Shown here: one piece after another, positions 1-8,597 of the stretch
Layout of the letters: each line of letters starts with the position of its first letter
How positions within the stretch are numbered: position 1 is the stretch's first letter
Notes under the pieces: generated by a model
Told to the model about the DNA's origin: nothing
Databases searched by the model: none
What the model saw: the letters and a program-made list of their open reading frames with translations, nothing else
NCBI GenBank assembly: GCA_046597895.1
Contig: JBKJJS010000184.1
Span: 1 to 12,619 of the forward strand
Direction: 5' to 3'
DNA length: 12,619 bases
From: WLJO01 sp046597895
GTDB taxonomy: Bacteria; Actinomycetota; Acidimicrobiia; Acidimicrobiales; Ilumatobacteraceae
Position numbers and translations under genes: made by a program

Positions 1-626
<626 letters not shown>

Positions 627-636
627 GCGATCTGGC

Positions 637-642
637 ACTCTA
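637..642 (-). promoter_or_regulatory. Candidate -10 element (TAGAGT) for secA
   Basis: On the minus strand TAGAGT fits the actinobacterial TANNNT -10 pattern and lies 10 nt before the secA ATG. This would give a leader of only a few nucleotides. No convincing -35 is visible 17-18 bp further upstream. The call rests on position and on similar hexamers before other genes in this window. Confidence 0.35.
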
Positions 643-668
643 CCGGCGCCACCTCAGGGCGAGCCCGC

Positions 669-1379
669 GTGGCGGGTTCGGTGGGTCGCCCTGCGGCGAG
701 CCACACTCGGCCTGTGGAAGCCAGAGATCGAACCATCGACACCGTCATCTTCGATCTCGGCGGAGTGCTGATGAGCAACGGTCGCCCGAGCGATGCGGCG
801 CGGCGCTACCCAGCGTCCGATCCGGGCCTCGTGGTCGCCGCCCTCATGGGGCCATACGGCGAGGACACCGATCACCCGTGGCATCGTCTGGAGCGGGGCG
901 AGATCACCATGCAGCAGTACCAGGCAGACGCTCGAAGCCATCTCGCGGAGTTGGGGATCGTCCGCGCCCCGATCGCACCAGGTACCGAACGATCCTCGTC
1001 CCGTCAGGCGGCCGACTTCGAGTTCCAGGCCAACGAAGCGATGATCGCCCTCGCCCGATCGCTCCGAGAATCCGGAGTACGGACCGGCATGTTGACCAAC
1101 AATGTCAGGGAGATCCGGCCGCACTGGTGGTCGGTGGCCGAGTGGACCGCGCTGGTCGACGACATCGTCGACAGTCACGAGGTGGGCATTCGCAAGCCGA
1201 ATCCGGCCATTTACCACCTTGCGCTCGAGCGCCTAGGTGCCGTCGCGTCCCGCACGGCCTTTCTTGACGACATCTTGTCCAATGTGCAGGCGGCCACGAG
1301 GGTCGGCATGGTCGGTATCCATGTCGAAGGGCTCGGGGAGGCGGCGATCGACCGCGTGAGGGAACTCGCGGCGCTCTGA
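669..1379 (+). CDS. HAD superfamily (class IA) hydrolase, ACAD10/epoxide-hydrolase-phosphatase-like
   Basis: This is a haloacid-dehalogenase fold protein with the four motifs in order. With the GTG at 669 as residue 1, motif I is FDLGGVL with nucleophile Asp29, motif II is GMLTNN with Thr143, motif III is IRKPNP with Lys176, and motif IV is FLDD with Asp200 and Asp201. The cap region contains WHRLERGEIT (71-80), which recalls the HAD domain of ACAD10-type proteins. The usual second Asp of motif I is Gly31. The same change occurs in many DLGGVL-type HADs and makes ordinary phosphatase activity uncertain. The substrate is unknown. The start is uncertain: an AGGG lies 9 nt before GTG 669, but GTG 714 would leave a more typical N-terminus beginning 14 residues before the nucleophile. 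The gene lies between divergent secA and convergent comF, and its stop codon directly touches the comF stop. Confidence 0.88.
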   Translation: MAGSVGRPAASHTRPVEARDRTIDTVIFDLGGVLMSNGRPSDAARRYPASDPGLVVAALMGPYGEDTDHPWHRLERGEITMQQYQADARSHLAELGIVRAPIAPGTERSSSRQAADFEFQANEAMIALARSLRESGVRTGMLTNNVREIRPHWWSVAEWTALVDDIVDSHEVGIRKPNPAIYHLALERLGAVASRTAFLDDILSNVQAATRVGMVGIHVEGLGEAAIDRVRELAAL

Positions 1380-1970
1380 TTACGATCGGGCACCCGAACT
1401 GCGCGGCGTGGCCGCCGCCGCGACACACCGAACCTCGGCAGCACCGGCGGCGACGAGTGCCGCGGCGGCGACCCGCAGGGTGGCGCCCGTGGTGGTGACG
1501 TCGTCGACCACCAGGACACGATGACTCCGCCACATCGGCCGGGCGGTGAACTGGGGCCCGATCAGCCGATCCTGTCGACTCTTTCCCGTCTGGGGTCCCG
1601 CTCCTCGCTGGCGCCGAAGCAGCCGCCGGCACGGCTTGCCGAGGCGACGGGCCACGGCCCGGGCCAGCAACTCGGCGGGGTCAAATCCCCGCTCGGCAAT
1701 GCGCCGGGACGACGTGGGTGCCCACGTCACGACATCCACCGCCGCAGGATCGTCGAGCGCTTCGACGAGCCGGTCCGCCAGACCCGCCACAACGGGCCGA
1801 GCGTTGCGGTACTTCAGCCCGAGGACAAGGCGCCGCGCCAGCCCCTCGTGCGACAGGGCAGCGACCCGGCCGTCCTCATCGGACCACGATGACTGCACAG
1901 CGCGCCAGCAATCACGGCACGATCCGAGGACCAGACGACCACACCCGGGACACGATGTCGGCAGCAGCAT
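1380..1970 (-). CDS. comF: ComF family phosphoribosyltransferase-like protein
   Basis: The protein has 196 residues and the usual ComF layout. An N-terminal zinc-binding pair, CPGC (7-10) and CRDC (18-21), is followed by the LGLKYRNARP segment (50-59), an ERGFDPAELLA segment (93-103, RGFNQ in many relatives) and a type I phosphoribosyltransferase PRPP loop VLVVDDVTTTGATL (152-165). In naturally competent bacteria ComFC helps take transforming DNA across the membrane. In most actinobacteria the role of this protein is not established, and no other competence gene is in view. The ATG at 1970 is preceded by purine-rich GGTGAGGTAGGA. The gene lies 33 bp downstream of the SDR gene on the same strand and is probably the last gene of an ahcY-SDR-comF operon. 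In mycobacteria a ComF-like gene is separated from secA1 by hpf, whereas here a HAD gene on the other strand fills that place. Confidence 0.93.
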   Translation of the reverse strand: MLLPTSCPGCGRLVLGSCRDCWRAVQSSWSDEDGRVAALSHEGLARRLVLGLKYRNARPVVAGLADRLVEALDDPAAVDVVTWAPTSSRRIAERGFDPAELLARAVARRLGKPCRRLLRRQRGAGPQTGKSRQDRLIGPQFTARPMWRSHRVLVVDDVTTTGATLRVAAAALVAAGAAEVRCVAAAATPRSSGARS

Positions 1971-2003
1971 GGCACCGTCCTACCTCACCGGTGTGGCAGA
2001 GAT

Positions 2004-2807
2004 TCACCCGCGCTCCGACGCGAACAACTCATCCCGGCTCCGGCGTGCCTGCTCGAGGAGGTCGGGATGGGTGATCACCCAGAATGTGTCGGCGCGCACG
2101 GCGGCCAGCACCTCAGCCGCGACCAGGCGGGGATCCATCGCCGCCTCATTCACGATTCGGATGAGGTCGTCGTTCGCTGCTCGCGCACTGCTGTTCGGCT
2201 CGCCGTTGCGCAACTCCTCCGGTCGGTTGCGCTGGCTCGTGAAGATGTTCGTGCGGACGAAGCCGGGACACAGCACACTCACGCCGACCTTGGTGTCCCG
2301 GAGTTCCTCGCGCATCACCTCGCTGATCCCGACGACGGCGTACTTCGTCGCCGAATACGGCGCCGCTCCGGGGAGTGGAAAGAGACCGGCCATTGACGCG
2401 GTGTTGACGACGTGGCCGCCTTCGGCGTTGGCGAGCATCATCGGTAGGAACGCATGAAGGCCGTGCACAACGCCCCAGAGGTTCACGTCGATGACCCACT
2501 TCCAGTCGTTGAGCGTGAGATCGTGCAGGCGCCCTCCCCCACCGACGCCGGCGTTGTTACACAGCACGTGGCACGTACCGAACCGCTCGACTACCGCATC
2601 TGCCAACTGCTGAACTTCATCGGCCTTCGTCACGTCGGTACAGATCGCATCCACTCCGAGGGCGGCGGCTGTGACGTCAAGCGCTGCCGGTTCAATGTCG
2701 GCGATCACCACCTGCATTCCGGCATCGCGAAAGACCTCGGCCATGGCTCGTCCGATACCACTCGCCCCTCCGGTGACGACCGCCACCTTGCCATCGAGAT
2801 CCTGCAT
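2004..2807 (-). CDS. Classical short-chain dehydrogenase/reductase (SDR)
   Basis: This is a 267-residue single-domain Rossmann oxidoreductase of the classical SDR family. Visible motifs are the cofactor loop TGGASGIG (12-19), Asp37 at the end of the second beta strand (VVIADIE, which favours NAD(H) over NADP(H)), NNAG (84-87) and the catalytic tetrad Asn109, Ser138, Tyr151 and Lys155 (YSATK). A PGFVRTNIF segment (181-189) follows in the substrate loop. The C-terminal part is somewhat longer than in FabG-like proteins, as in many actinobacterial SDRs of unknown alcohol or ketone substrate. The substrate cannot be named. The ATG at 2807 has GGGGGTGA immediately upstream. The gene follows ahcY by 28 bp and precedes comF by 33 bp on the same strand, which suggests co-transcription, although no functional link to either neighbour is obvious. 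Confidence 0.93.
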   Translation of the reverse strand: MQDLDGKVAVVTGGASGIGRAMAEVFRDAGMQVVIADIEPAALDVTAAALGVDAICTDVTKADEVQQLADAVVERFGTCHVLCNNAGVGGGGRLHDLTLNDWKWVIDVNLWGVVHGLHAFLPMMLANAEGGHVVNTASMAGLFPLPGAAPYSATKYAVVGISEVMREELRDTKVGVSVLCPGFVRTNIFTSQRNRPEELRNGEPNSSARAANDDLIRIVNEAAMDPRLVAAEVLAAVRADTFWVITHPDLLEQARRSRDELFASERG

Positions 2808-2835
2808 GGCTCACCCCCGTGTCGGACCGTAGTCC

Positions 2836-4305
<1,470 letters not shown>

Positions 4306-4310
4306 GAGAA

Positions 4311-4314
4311 CTCC
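4311..4314 (-). promoter_or_regulatory. Ribosome binding site of ahcY
   Basis: GGAG on the minus strand lies 5 nt upstream of the ATG at 4305. It supports this start over the in-frame GTG 75 bases upstream. Confidence 0.6.
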
Positions 4315-4370
4315 ATCGGTGCGAGGGGACGGAAGGGACGTCCGCGGCTGGGGCCCACTGGCTCCGTAGC

Positions 4371-4410
4371 GTCGCCACACGAAGGGGCGACTTCAGCACA
4401 AGGTGCGCTG
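4371..4410 (-). other. Two adjacent inverted repeats in the ahcY upstream region
   Basis: GTCGCC (4371-4376) and GGCGAC (4386-4391) form a perfect 6-bp stem with a 9-nt loop. Directly beside it, CAGCACA (4394-4400) and TGCGCTG (4404-4410) can form a 7-bp stem with a 3-nt loop. In minus-strand RNA the second stem pairs throughout, with one G-U wobble. In plus-strand RNA the same position is an A-C mismatch. That bias would suit structure in an ahcY leader transcript, or the repeats could be protein binding sites in DNA. I do not recognise the SAH riboswitch consensus here. Confidence 0.35.
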
Positions 4411-4416
4411 AGACTA
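4411..4416 (-). promoter_or_regulatory. Candidate -10 element (TAGTCT) for ahcY
   Basis: TAGTCT on the minus strand is identical to the hexamer before the divergent DUF4012 gene and points the opposite way, 34 bp apart. It would start ahcY transcription near 4404, giving a leader of about 100 nt. No good -35 is visible. A start at 4404 would cut into the adjacent 4394-4410 inverted repeat, so the promoter and the hairpin cannot both be fully right. Confidence 0.3.
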
Positions 4417-4450
4417 CCTCACCTGCAGTGGAGCGCGGCCGAGGGCTGCC

Positions 4451-4456
4451 TAGTCT
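4451..4456 (+). promoter_or_regulatory. Candidate -10 element (TAGTCT) for a leaderless DUF4012 transcript
   Basis: TAGTCT matches TANNNT and ends 8 nt before the GTG start at 4465, so transcription would begin at or within a base or two of the start codon. No Shine-Dalgarno sequence lies before that GTG, which agrees with leaderless translation. The -35 region (about 4428-4433, GTGGAG) is weak. Confidence 0.45.
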
Positions 4457-4464
4457 CGCGGACC

Positions 4465-6771
4465 GTGACACGACGGCGGCGGGTGGTGCCGAGGCGACGC
4501 AACCACCTCTCGGCGTCGCAGACCCGCCTTGTGGCGTGGATTGCCGCACTCTCCGGGGTCCTGGCGGCGTTCGCCGGGTGCCGACCCGTCAACACTCCGA
4601 TGATCGATCCGCTGATGACCGCGCTCGTCGCTGGCGTCGTGACCTGGGCAGCGGCGACTGCACCATGGTGGGCACTCGCGGTGGCGGCCGGAGGCCTTGC
4701 CCTCGCCGAGCCCGCTTCGTGGCGCCTCCCACTCGCTCTGGCGGCGTGCGTCACCATGCTCGTGATCGGGGCCAAGCGCATCTCGTGGGCACCGGCCAGA
4801 GCACTCGCCGGTGCCGCCTGCGTTCAGATCGCCCTCCGCCTCGACATCCCGGAGCCGTTTGGGCGCAGCGCTCTCGTCGGAGGCGCAGCCATCGGGCTGA
4901 TCTTCGTGACCGGAGTACTTCGGCGAGAACCGCCCACCCGGCGGCGGGTGACGATCGTCGCCGCCGGACTCGGGGCGGCGGCTGGGATCGCCATCCTCGG
5001 TGCCGCCACAGGGGCGCTGGCCGCCCGTGACAACCTCGAACGAGGAGTCGATGCGGCAAACGATGGCCTCGCGGCCCTGCGAGCCGGTGACCCGGAATTG
5101 GCTTCCCTACGATTGAGCGAGGCCGCCGCCGCGCTCGACGACGCCCGCCGCGCCGTCGACGCACCCTGGATGTGGCCCGCACGCGCCGTGCCGGTGGTCA
5201 GCCAACACATGGCGGCAGCGTCGTCGCTCGTGGACGCCGCTCACGACGCCGCTGTCACGGTCTCTGATGCGGTGGTTGCGGTCGACTTGGACGCAGTCCG
5301 TGTCCGCGGCGGTCAGGTTGACCTCGCCGCCCTCGCCGCCCTCTCCGAACCCCTGCGGGCCAGTGTCGAGGCCGTGAGAACGCTCGATGCCGCCGTCGCT
5401 GACAGCCGGTCCGGATGGCTCGTCGATCCGCTGAGTTCCCTCCTCGGTGATCTGGCCGACGAGACAGCGGCGGCCACCGAACAGGCGAACAACGCCCTCG
5501 AGGTCACCGAACTGGCGCCGCGGCTCCTCGGGCGCGACGGTCCGCGGGTCTGGTTCATCATGTTCACGACACCAGCCGAGGCGAGGGGACTCGGCGGCTT
5601 CCCGGGCAACTTCGCCGAACTCACCGTGGATGATGGCTTCATCTCGGTGACTCGCTTCGGGCGGGCGACCGACCTGATCAACGGCGGCGCCAACCCCGAT
5701 GGTCGAACCATCTCAGGACCGGCCGACTACGTCGCACGGTACGGCTCGATCGGGGCAGGCGGCAATGGCGTGCCGATCAAACGACTCTTCTGGAACAACG
5801 TCACACTCTCGCCCGATCTGCCGAGCGTGGCCCAGGTCGTCGCGGAGCTGTACCCCCAAAGCGGTGGGCAGGCCATCGACGGCATCATCGTGGCGGACCC
5901 CATCGCTCTGCAGGCTCTCGTCAGCATCACTGGGCCGCTCACGGTCGCCGGCCGGGATGCCCCACTCACCGCCACCGACACTGCCAACTTCTTGCTACGC
6001 GAGCAGTACACGGTCTTCCCGGGACAGAACAACGAGCGCAAGGACGCGCTCGAATCAGTGGCGCTCCAGGCCACGCAAGCGCTCCTCACGGGCGATCTTC
6101 CTTCCCCGGCCACGATCGCACGGGCGCTCGGCGGCCCGAGCCGCACCGGGCACCTCATGATCTGGTCGCTCCACGAGGAGGACCAAGCCCCGCTGCGCCG
6201 GCTCGGTGTGAGCGGTGAGATGGCGCTCCCCGACTCAGATGGCTTCGCGTTCACTGTCAATAACTCTGGGCCCAACAAGCTCGATGCGTATCTCACCAGA
6301 TCGATGGCCTACGAGGCCGTTGTGGACGAAGCGACCGGCGAAGTCTTCGCGACTGCCACCATCCGTTTCCGCAACACCTTGCCCACACCGATCACACTGC
6401 CCCCTGACGTCATCTCGAATGAGAAGGGACTTCCACCTGGCACGAACCGGATGTGGCTCTCGATCTACAGCCCGTTGCGTCTCTCGACAAGCGCGGTCGA
6501 CGGGCGACCACAGGCCTTCACCCAAGCCACGGAACTCGGCTGGAATGTCTTCACGACATACCTCAACATCGCCCCTGGTCAGGACGTCACGGTCACCCTC
6601 GATCTCGGCGGGATCCTCGACGTGAAGTCCGGATACTCCCTCCTCATCCGACCCCAGCCGCTGGCGGTTACGAACCCCGTGAGCATCAACATCGCCAACA
6701 CTCACGGAGAGCGGTTGGTGGACTACGTCAGTTCACTGGACGTAGTGACAACACTGCCCGATCTGACCTAG
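4465..6771 (+). CDS. DUF4012 domain-containing membrane protein
   Basis: The protein has 768 residues. The N-terminus is very basic (TRRRRVVPRRR), followed by about six or seven hydrophobic segments at roughly 21-38, 50-81 (long, possibly two), 88-103, 113-126, 136-152 and 162-187. An Ala-rich helical stretch (190-345) that could form coiled coil comes next, then a large, probably extracytoplasmic DUF4012 region. Family-typical features are FTTPAEARGLGGFPGNFAEL (367-386) and IDGIIVADPIALQALV (471-486). DUF4012 proteins are common in actinobacteria, often near exopolysaccharide genes. Their biochemical role is not established and I assign none. The GTG at 4465 is chosen because the frame begins there, the hydrophobic region follows directly, and a -10-like hexamer lies 8 nt upstream. 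The gene is divergent from ahcY and followed at once by the LPYTG gene, whose promoter appears to overlap this gene's stop codon. Confidence 0.9.
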   Translation: MTRRRRVVPRRRNHLSASQTRLVAWIAALSGVLAAFAGCRPVNTPMIDPLMTALVAGVVTWAAATAPWWALAVAAGGLALAEPASWRLPLALAACVTMLVIGAKRISWAPARALAGAACVQIALRLDIPEPFGRSALVGGAAIGLIFVTGVLRREPPTRRRVTIVAAGLGAAAGIAILGAATGALAARDNLERGVDAANDGLAALRAGDPELASLRLSEAAAALDDARRAVDAPWMWPARAVPVVSQHMAAASSLVDAAHDAAVTVSDAVVAVDLDAVRVRGGQVDLAALAALSEPLRASVEAVRTLDAAVADSRSGWLVDPLSSLLGDLADETAAATEQANNALEVTELAPRLLGRDGPRVWFIMFTTPAEARGLGGFPGNFAELTVDDGFISVTRFGRATDLINGGANPDGRTISGPADYVARYGSIGAGGNGVPIKRLFWNNVTLSPDLPSVAQVVAELYPQSGGQAIDGIIVADPIALQALVSITGPLTVAGRDAPLTATDTANFLLREQYTVFPGQNNERKDALESVALQATQALLTGDLPSPATIARALGGPSRTGHLMIWSLHEEDQAPLRRLGVSGEMALPDSDGFAFTVNNSGPNKLDAYLTRSMAYEAVVDEATGEVFATATIRFRNTLPTPITLPPDVISNEKGLPPGTNRMWLSIYSPLRLSTSAVDGRPQAFTQATELGWNVFTTYLNIAPGQDVTVTLDLGGILDVKSGYSLLIRPQPLAVTNPVSINIANTHGERLVDYVSSLDVVTTLPDLT

Positions 6772-6774
6772 TAT
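6745..6774 (+). promoter_or_regulatory. Promoter of the LPYTG protein gene, overlapping the DUF4012 stop codon
   Basis: GTGACA (6745-6750) matches five of six bases of the -35 TTGACA. After 18 bp comes TAGTAT (6769-6774), a good -10. It ends 7 nt before the GTG start at 6782, as expected for a leaderless mRNA. The first three bases of the -10 are the TAG stop of the DUF4012 gene. This is the best-formed promoter in the window. Confidence 0.6.
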
Positions 6775-6781
6775 CAGGCCC

Positions 6782-7291
6782 GTGATCTCGCGTGCGCTCC
6801 GGGTTGTCATCGGCGTCGCCGTGCTCGGCGTGGCCGTCGCTGCTCCGGCGCACGCCCAGGAGACGTATCCGCCTGAGGTGCTGTCGACCGGACTGGTGCA
6901 CTGCGGTCAGGGCGCGGTGAACGTGACGGTCGACGGTGTGATGCCGAATAGCGTCATCCACATCGTCATCGACTTCACCACCGCCCCCGATGTCGTCGAA
7001 GATGTCGTGACCGATGCGCTGGGCTTTTTCAACGGTACGTGGCCGTTCCCAGTGAACTTGGGGTCGACGTTCTCGGTCACGATCTCTGGCTTTGATTTCC
7101 CGAACGGAGCCCCGTTCGCCATGCCGTTCATCGTCGATCGACGCGAGTGCCCCGACCTGCCGTATACCGGCGCCAACTCGTTCCCGGTCGGTAAAGCCGC
7201 CCTCGGCGCATCGCTGGGCGGTGCCTTCCTCATTGCGGTCGCCGTACGCCGTCGCCCGAAGGAACGCGCCACCGTCGCAATCGGCGTCTGA
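6782..7291 (+). CDS. Small secreted protein with LPYTG sortase-type cell-wall anchor
   Basis: The protein has 169 residues and a complete cell-wall sorting layout. It starts with a signal peptide (basic MISRALR, hydrophobic core 8-20, likely cleavage after AHA at residue 25). The mature domain of about 95 residues is beta-rich, followed by LPYTG (126-130), a hydrophobic span (about 138-155) and a basic RRRPKER tail. Sortases cut such motifs between Thr and Gly and join the protein to cell-wall material. The mature part has the rhythm of a single Ig-like beta-sandwich (a VNVTVDGVMPNS strand pair, DALGFFNGTWPFP, then FSVTISGF) and two cysteines, Cys41 and Cys123, that could form a disulfide. 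The exact role is unknown; adhesion or a structural part of the envelope is plausible. No sortase gene is in view. The GTG start has no ribosome binding site but has a strong -10 just upstream. The stop lies 1 bp from that of the convergent dehydrogenase gene. Confidence 0.85.
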   Translation: MISRALRVVIGVAVLGVAVAAPAHAQETYPPEVLSTGLVHCGQGAVNVTVDGVMPNSVIHIVIDFTTAPDVVEDVVTDALGFFNGTWPFPVNLGSTFSVTISGFDFPNGAPFAMPFIVDRRECPDLPYTGANSFPVGKAALGASLGGAFLIAVAVRRRPKERATVAIGV

Positions 7292-7292
7292 C

Positions 7293-8597
7293 TCAGAGTA
7301 CGCAGCCCCTAAAACGCACGCCACGCAGACTGCCCTTCGTGTCCAGCACGAGCGGGGCATGATGAGCAATGAGACTCGGGCTGAACTCAGGGTGATCGAC
7401 CAAGAGGAGCACGAGGTCGGTGGCCTCCAACGAGGCGGCGTTGAACGGGACGAGATCGAAGTCGACGCCCCCGAGGTTGACCTCGGAGACGTATGGATCG
7501 CAGGCCAGCACCTGGGCACCTGCGGCCGCCAGCAGTTCGGCCACCGCCATCGAGGGGCTCTCCCGGCAGTCCGATGTCGACCTCTTGAACGACAGACCGA
7601 GGAGCAGCACCCGTGAACCCTCAAGTCGCTTGCCTTCCGTCGCCAGCAGGGTGCTGGCACGCGCCACGACATAGGCGGGCATCGACGAGTTCACTTCGTT
7701 GGCGAGCGACACGAACTTGAAGGGAATGCCCAGTTGCTCCTCGATGCGCCAGGCCAGGTAGCTCGGATCGACGGGCAGGCAGTGCCCTCCGACCCCGGGT
7801 CCCGGAGTGAATCGCATGAAACCGAATGGTTTCGTCGATGCGGCATCGATGACCCGCCAGATGTCGACGCCCAACCCCTGGGCGAACACCGCCAACTCGT
7901 TGACGAGTGCAATGTTGACGTGACGGAATGTGTTCTCCAACAGCTTGGCCATCTCGGCCTCGGCACACGTGTCGACTCGAACGGTCGTGTCCACGATCGC
8001 CTCGTAGAACGCGTCAACGACATCGAGTGAATCGGCGTCGTAGCCCGAGACGACCTTTGGGGTGTTGACGAGGGTCCACTGCTGGTTACCGGGGTCGACC
8101 CGCTCGGGCGAATAGCCGAGGAAGTAGTCCTTCCCGGCGACCAGGCCGCACACTTCCTTCACGATCGGGGCGACGTACTCCTCAGTGGTCCCTGGATACG
8201 TAGTCGATTCGAGCACGATGCAACACCCGGGGCGAGCGTAGAGCGCGACCATTCGGGCGGCGGACTCGATGAAGCCAAGATCCGGCTTGCCATCGAGCAA
8301 CGGGGTCGGCACCGTGATGATCGCGATATCGAACCCCTTGAGGTCGGCCGGCTCACACGAAGCCCGGTACCCACGGCCGAGCGAGGATTGCAGTTCGGCG
8401 TCGCTGACGTCGCCGACATAGCTCTCGCCGGCGCTAAGGGCGGCGACCCTGGCCGTATCGGTGTCGAACCCGACGACAGGGAAGCCCACGAGCGCAGCGC
8501 GCAGCGCCAGTGGCAGTCCGACGTAGCCCTGACCGATCAGTGCCACGATGGCCTGACGGGACCGGATCGCGTCGAGGAGAGGGCGGGGGTCAGCCAC
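7293..8597 (-). CDS. Nucleotide-sugar dehydrogenase, WbpA/WecC/TviB type (probably UDP-N-acetylhexosamine 6-dehydrogenase)
   Basis: This family oxidises C6 of a nucleotide sugar to a carboxylate in two NAD-dependent steps. From the GTG at 8597 it has 434 residues. Domains in order are the N-terminal Rossmann domain with IGQGYVGLPL (21-30), VPTPL (96-100) and ESTTYPGTTEEYV (130-142), a central helical domain with AEMAKLLENTFRHVNIA (214-230, Lys218), the catalytic-cysteine motif GVGGHCLPVDP (268-278, Cys273), and the C-terminal UDP-binding domain with LGLSFKRSTSDCRESPS (333-349). GGHCxPVDP is typical of UDP-GlcNAc and UDP-ManNAc dehydrogenases, whereas UDP-glucose dehydrogenases usually have GGSCFPKD. 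A UDP-N-acetylhexosaminuronic acid product is therefore likely but not proven. An in-frame extension to 8939 exists but lies inside the epimerase gene and has no dehydrogenase features. GTG 8597 overlaps the epimerase stop by 8 bp (GTGGCTGA), implying translational coupling. Confidence 0.94.
   Translation of the reverse strand: MADPRPLLDAIRSRQAIVALIGQGYVGLPLALRAALVGFPVVGFDTDTARVAALSAGESYVGDVSDAELQSSLGRGYRASCEPADLKGFDIAIITVPTPLLDGKPDLGFIESAARMVALYARPGCCIVLESTTYPGTTEEYVAPIVKEVCGLVAGKDYFLGYSPERVDPGNQQWTLVNTPKVVSGYDADSLDVVDAFYEAIVDTTVRVDTCAEAEMAKLLENTFRHVNIALVNELAVFAQGLGVDIWRVIDAASTKPFGFMRFTPGPGVGGHCLPVDPSYLAWRIEEQLGIPFKFVSLANEVNSSMPAYVVARASTLLATEGKRLEGSRVLLLGLSFKRSTSDCRESPSMAVAELLAAAGAQVLACDPYVSEVNLGGVDFDLVPFNAASLEATDLVLLLVDHPEFSPSLIAHHAPLVLDTKGSLRGVRFRGCVL

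Noticed and set aside
1546..2457. Plus-strand open frame of 303 codons opposite comF and the SDR gene
   Set aside because: It spans two genes on the other strand that carry clear family motifs, and its product is Arg/Ser-rich and motif-free.
4306..4380. Upstream GTG start for ahcY at 4380
   Set aside because: ATG 4305 has GGAG 5 nt upstream and gives a normal-length enzyme. The extension has no family similarity and covers one of the inverted repeats.
4306..4464. Known SAH riboswitch upstream of ahcY
   Set aside because: I looked for the conserved pseudoknot core sequence and did not see it. Only simple hairpins are present.
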